Below are positions 61,880-64,000 of a stretch of 64,000 nt of DNA, one piece after another (the first letter of the stretch is position 1; each line of letters begins with the position of its first letter). A model generated the notes under the pieces. It saw only the letters and a program-made list of their open reading frames with translations. It did not search any database and was not told the origin of the DNA. Where the stretch lies: the NCBI RefSeq assembly GCF_019175385.1, contig NC_083337.1, positions 168,653,713-168,717,712 of the forward strand, written 5' to 3'. The stretch is from Lycium barbarum. Lineage: Eukaryota > Streptophyta > Magnoliopsida > Solanales > Solanaceae. A program made the position numbers and the translations under genes.

Positions 61880-63469
61880 CTAAAATGAAGATGGCCCTTC
61901 GTCGCTCTTGAACCTCTTGGTTGCCCGAATTGACTGATCGATCTTTCGGCGATTCTGGGCAAGGTATGACATAGCTAGAACACCCCCTGTTTTGATGCCT
62001 TCTTTGATACAAGTATCGCCCTGTTCAGCCAGAAGTGTATCCAACTCTTGCATACTTTGCTCGTAACTAAGTGTTTGCTGCTTCCAATTCTCTGCTTCCC
62101 TTTCCTTTTCCTTAAGTTGCGCATGATGCTCGGCTTCAGAAACAAGACTTTTCTTACGCAATTGTCGGAGTAATATGCATGCTTCGGCTTCCCCATCCTT
62201 AATCCGATCTTTCAAACTAACACCGGGTTTGATTGATTCCTCCAAATCAGCGGCCAGCCATTCCACATAGTTGTCCTTGCACCCAGCTTGGTATCTATTT
62301 GGCTCAACTGAATCTGTTTTTGTGGTCTCTTTCAATTTCCACATGCGAATAACCTCTTTTGCAAAAGGAATTTTCCCTTCTTTGTAGTCAACACAGTAAT
62401 GATTCATATCTGCCACTAAAGGTATGTTTTGCTTCCTCCCTGATTGTCTCAAAACTCTCAGCGGGGCGTAAGGCTGCAAACCTCGAAGTCCTATCAAGAC
62501 CAAAAATGGTACGATCTTCGTTCGAAACACCAAAACCTCAGACGGAAACCAACTGAACATCCATTGCATCGAGTCATCGTTCAAATGGCTAAGAAATTCT
62601 ACCCACTCTTTCACACACTTTGGTTTCTCAAATGATTTTGCTGTCAAGATAGCGCCTGGAACATGACCCAGAATGTGATTCTCACCCGTCGGCTTCTGGA
62701 ATGCTAGACCCCCGTTGACTTTCTGAAGATGTTCCATCAGCCAAATTTGCAGAAGCAAGTTGCATCCTTCAAAATGCTTATACCCGCGCTTACAACGCCC
62801 TAATGCTCGGTAGATATCTGCCACGACCATAGGGACCAGAGTGTAGTGTTTCCCGTCGATGCCACCAAAAAGAGCCTTAGTTACAATAACAAGATGGGTG
62901 TGAATGTCTTTTGTGGTTCCTTTAGGAAATACTATAGTCCCTAAAAAACATACTGCGAAAGCGAAGCACCGTTTCTGCTTCCAAGAGTCATATGAGAAGA
63001 ATTCATCCTGATGATCGACGAAACTCCTTTGATAACCGAATCTGTGATACAAATACTCGAGTGGTATCATAGACTTCTGCAAACATTCCACACCTTTACC
63101 CTCTCTGAACCCGAAGCTGTCAGCAAATTCTTTTGGTAAAGGTTGCCTCGGAATAATCATGCCACAATTTTGCCATTTTCTTGGTTTACGTAATAATGCC
63201 ACATTTTCTATATAGCCTCCTATTTCCTCTAACAACGGAGTCATCTCAATGTTGCCAAATCTAAACACGACCCTCTTTTCATCCCAAAACACAGTTGCAG
63301 CCTCGATGATGTCTCTGCAGGGCTGGATATCCATCAAAGACGGTAAGTGTCCCAATGCTCCACGTACAACCCACTGTCCGTAATCCCCCAAATCAACCCA
63401 CCATGCTGTTAGTTGGGAAGGGACGCTCAAAACCATGCTGAATCTCGGGTAGGCATTGTGTTGACTCAT
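61880..63469 (-). CDS. Ogre-like ORF1, 529 aa, resembling plant mobile domain/DUF7745-type proteins
   Basis: It starts at a true ATG (MSQHNAYPRFSMVLSVPSQL) and is uninterrupted to the stop at 61880. It precedes gag, as the extra ORF does in Ogre elements. The first ~400 residues have the Trp/Phe-rich helical pattern of plant mobile-domain relatives (WWVDLGDYGQWVVRGALGHL; LLEEIGGYIENVAL; DSWKQKRCFAFAVCFLGTIV). The end (about 440-510) is a charged helix likely to form a coiled coil (EAEHHAQLKEKEREAENWKQ), followed by a basic tail ATKRFKSDE. The function in the element's life cycle is unknown. The family name is from memory and moderately sure. Confidence 0.8.
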   Translation of the reverse strand: MSQHNAYPRFSMVLSVPSQLTAWWVDLGDYGQWVVRGALGHLPSLMDIQPCRDIIEAATVFWDEKRVVFRFGNIEMTPLLEEIGGYIENVALLRKPRKWQNCGMIIPRQPLPKEFADSFGFREGKGVECLQKSMIPLEYLYHRFGYQRSFVDHQDEFFSYDSWKQKRCFAFAVCFLGTIVFPKGTTKDIHTHLVIVTKALFGGIDGKHYTLVPMVVADIYRALGRCKRGYKHFEGCNLLLQIWLMEHLQKVNGGLAFQKPTGENHILGHVPGAILTAKSFEKPKCVKEWVEFLSHLNDDSMQWMFSWFPSEVLVFRTKIVPFLVLIGLRGLQPYAPLRVLRQSGRKQNIPLVADMNHYCVDYKEGKIPFAKEVIRMWKLKETTKTDSVEPNRYQAGCKDNYVEWLAADLEESIKPGVSLKDRIKDGEAEACILLRQLRKKSLVSEAEHHAQLKEKEREAENWKQQTLSYEQSMQELDTLLAEQGDTCIKEGIKTGGVLAMSYLAQNRRKIDQSIRATKRFKSDEGPSSF

Positions 63470-64000
63470 GGTTACCTGTGTTCACAAATGGTTAGTTCTA
63501 CCTAAATAGCACATGGTCCACGTAACGCACATTCATCCTTCAAATCAATGCACATAACGTGATAACCGTCGCTCGGGGTCGTAGACCCACCTGGACATTT
63601 TGGAAGAGGTTGACTAATGGACTTAATACACCCTGGGTATTAAGCCTCCTAGGTTCGTGCATGCCCTTAAAGGGTTTTGTCTTAGCTCTATCTTAGGCTG
63701 ACTAGGAGTTGTTTTCCTATGACGCAAGGCTCCCCCAAGCGGACAACTTAGGAGTGGAAAGTCCGTGGCCGTCGACTGCACCGCTGATCGACTAAATCCA
63801 CTAGACCAATCCAACTAAAGGGGTAATTTAGTAGTGCACGGGCGCAAACTGCGAAGCCGCTTTAAGTGTGTGAATATGTGTGAGTTTTCCAGGAGTGGAA
63901 GAAATATGAGCGGAATGCCAATTTAAGGAAAGCAATAACATACATATTACATAGAAAATTTACATAATAAAACAATCACTTAAGAACATAAAAGAAAAAA
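63470..64000 (-). other. 5' leader of the Ogre-like element
   Basis: It lies between the unseen 5' LTR and ORF1. I find no LTR terminus and no tRNA-complementary primer-binding site in these bases, so the 5' LTR is further right. Small open frames show no domain. Confidence 0.5.

Larger units (their letters stand above)
45375..64000 (-). mobile_element. Ogre-like (Ty3/Gypsy, Tat lineage) LTR retrotransposon, 3' part
   Basis: In transcription order (right to left) it shows leader, ORF1, gag-pro, an intron, pol with two RNase H domains and integrase, tandem repeats, a polypurine tract and the 3' LTR. The extra ORF before gag, the intron between protease and reverse transcriptase, the long LTR and the 3' tandem repeats are together the recognised signature of Ogre elements. 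The 5' LTR and primer-binding site lie to the right of the window, so at least 18.6 kb are visible. Insertion split the repeat doublet at 45.2 kb. Confidence 0.9.

Overview
This window is nuclear DNA from a flowering plant, almost certainly Solanaceae; the genus cannot be told. The support is spliced host genes with GT-AG introns, tRNA-derived SINEs, RTE-type LINEs ending in (TTG)n with the 3' tail typical of the nightshade family, hAT MITEs beginning CAGnGGCGGA, and an Ogre/Tat-type Gypsy retrotransposon. I resolved exon boundaries by reading splice sites on the minus strand.

Layout. 1-2.1 kb: AT-rich intergenic DNA with a 683-bp solo LTR. 2.2-3.4 kb (minus): a three-exon gene for a 194-aa coiled-coil protein, with one GC-AG intron. 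3.58 kb: tRNA-Ile(AAT). 4.5-8.4 kb (minus): a five-exon gene for a 370-aa secretory cytochrome b561/DOMON protein. 9.3-13.7 kb: a complete hAT transposon with perfect 8-bp target-site duplications (TSDs) and an intact 804-aa transposase. 15.3-28.1 kb (minus): a seven-exon SANT/Myb-like gene of 243 codons spread over 12.8 kb, its introns filled with SINEs, LINE fragments and MITEs. 28-45 kb: a transposon nest. It holds a tandem array of Helitron-like units that repeat a 36-codon ORF, a solo LTR carrying a broken piece of a GPR107/CAND7-like membrane-protein gene, a complete but mutated RTE LINE, and a 984-bp Mutator-like element with ~206-bp inverted repeats. 45.4-64 kb (minus): the 3' three quarters of an Ogre-like retrotransposon; its 5' LTR lies beyond the window.

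The Ogre-like element is the most remarkable system here. In transcription order it has an extra ORF1 (529 aa), gag-protease, a 179-bp spliceosomal-type intron, pol with two RNase H domains and integrase (one frameshift near the integrase C-terminus), two tandem-repeat arrays of about 100-bp period, a polypurine tract and a 5.3-kb LTR. The intron joins gag-pro and pol in one reading frame, so splicing would set the ratio of Gag to Gag-Pol.

The host genes are unrelated and form no operon. The functions given to them rest on recognised family motifs, not on database searches. No CRISPR, prokaryotic operon or riboswitch is present.
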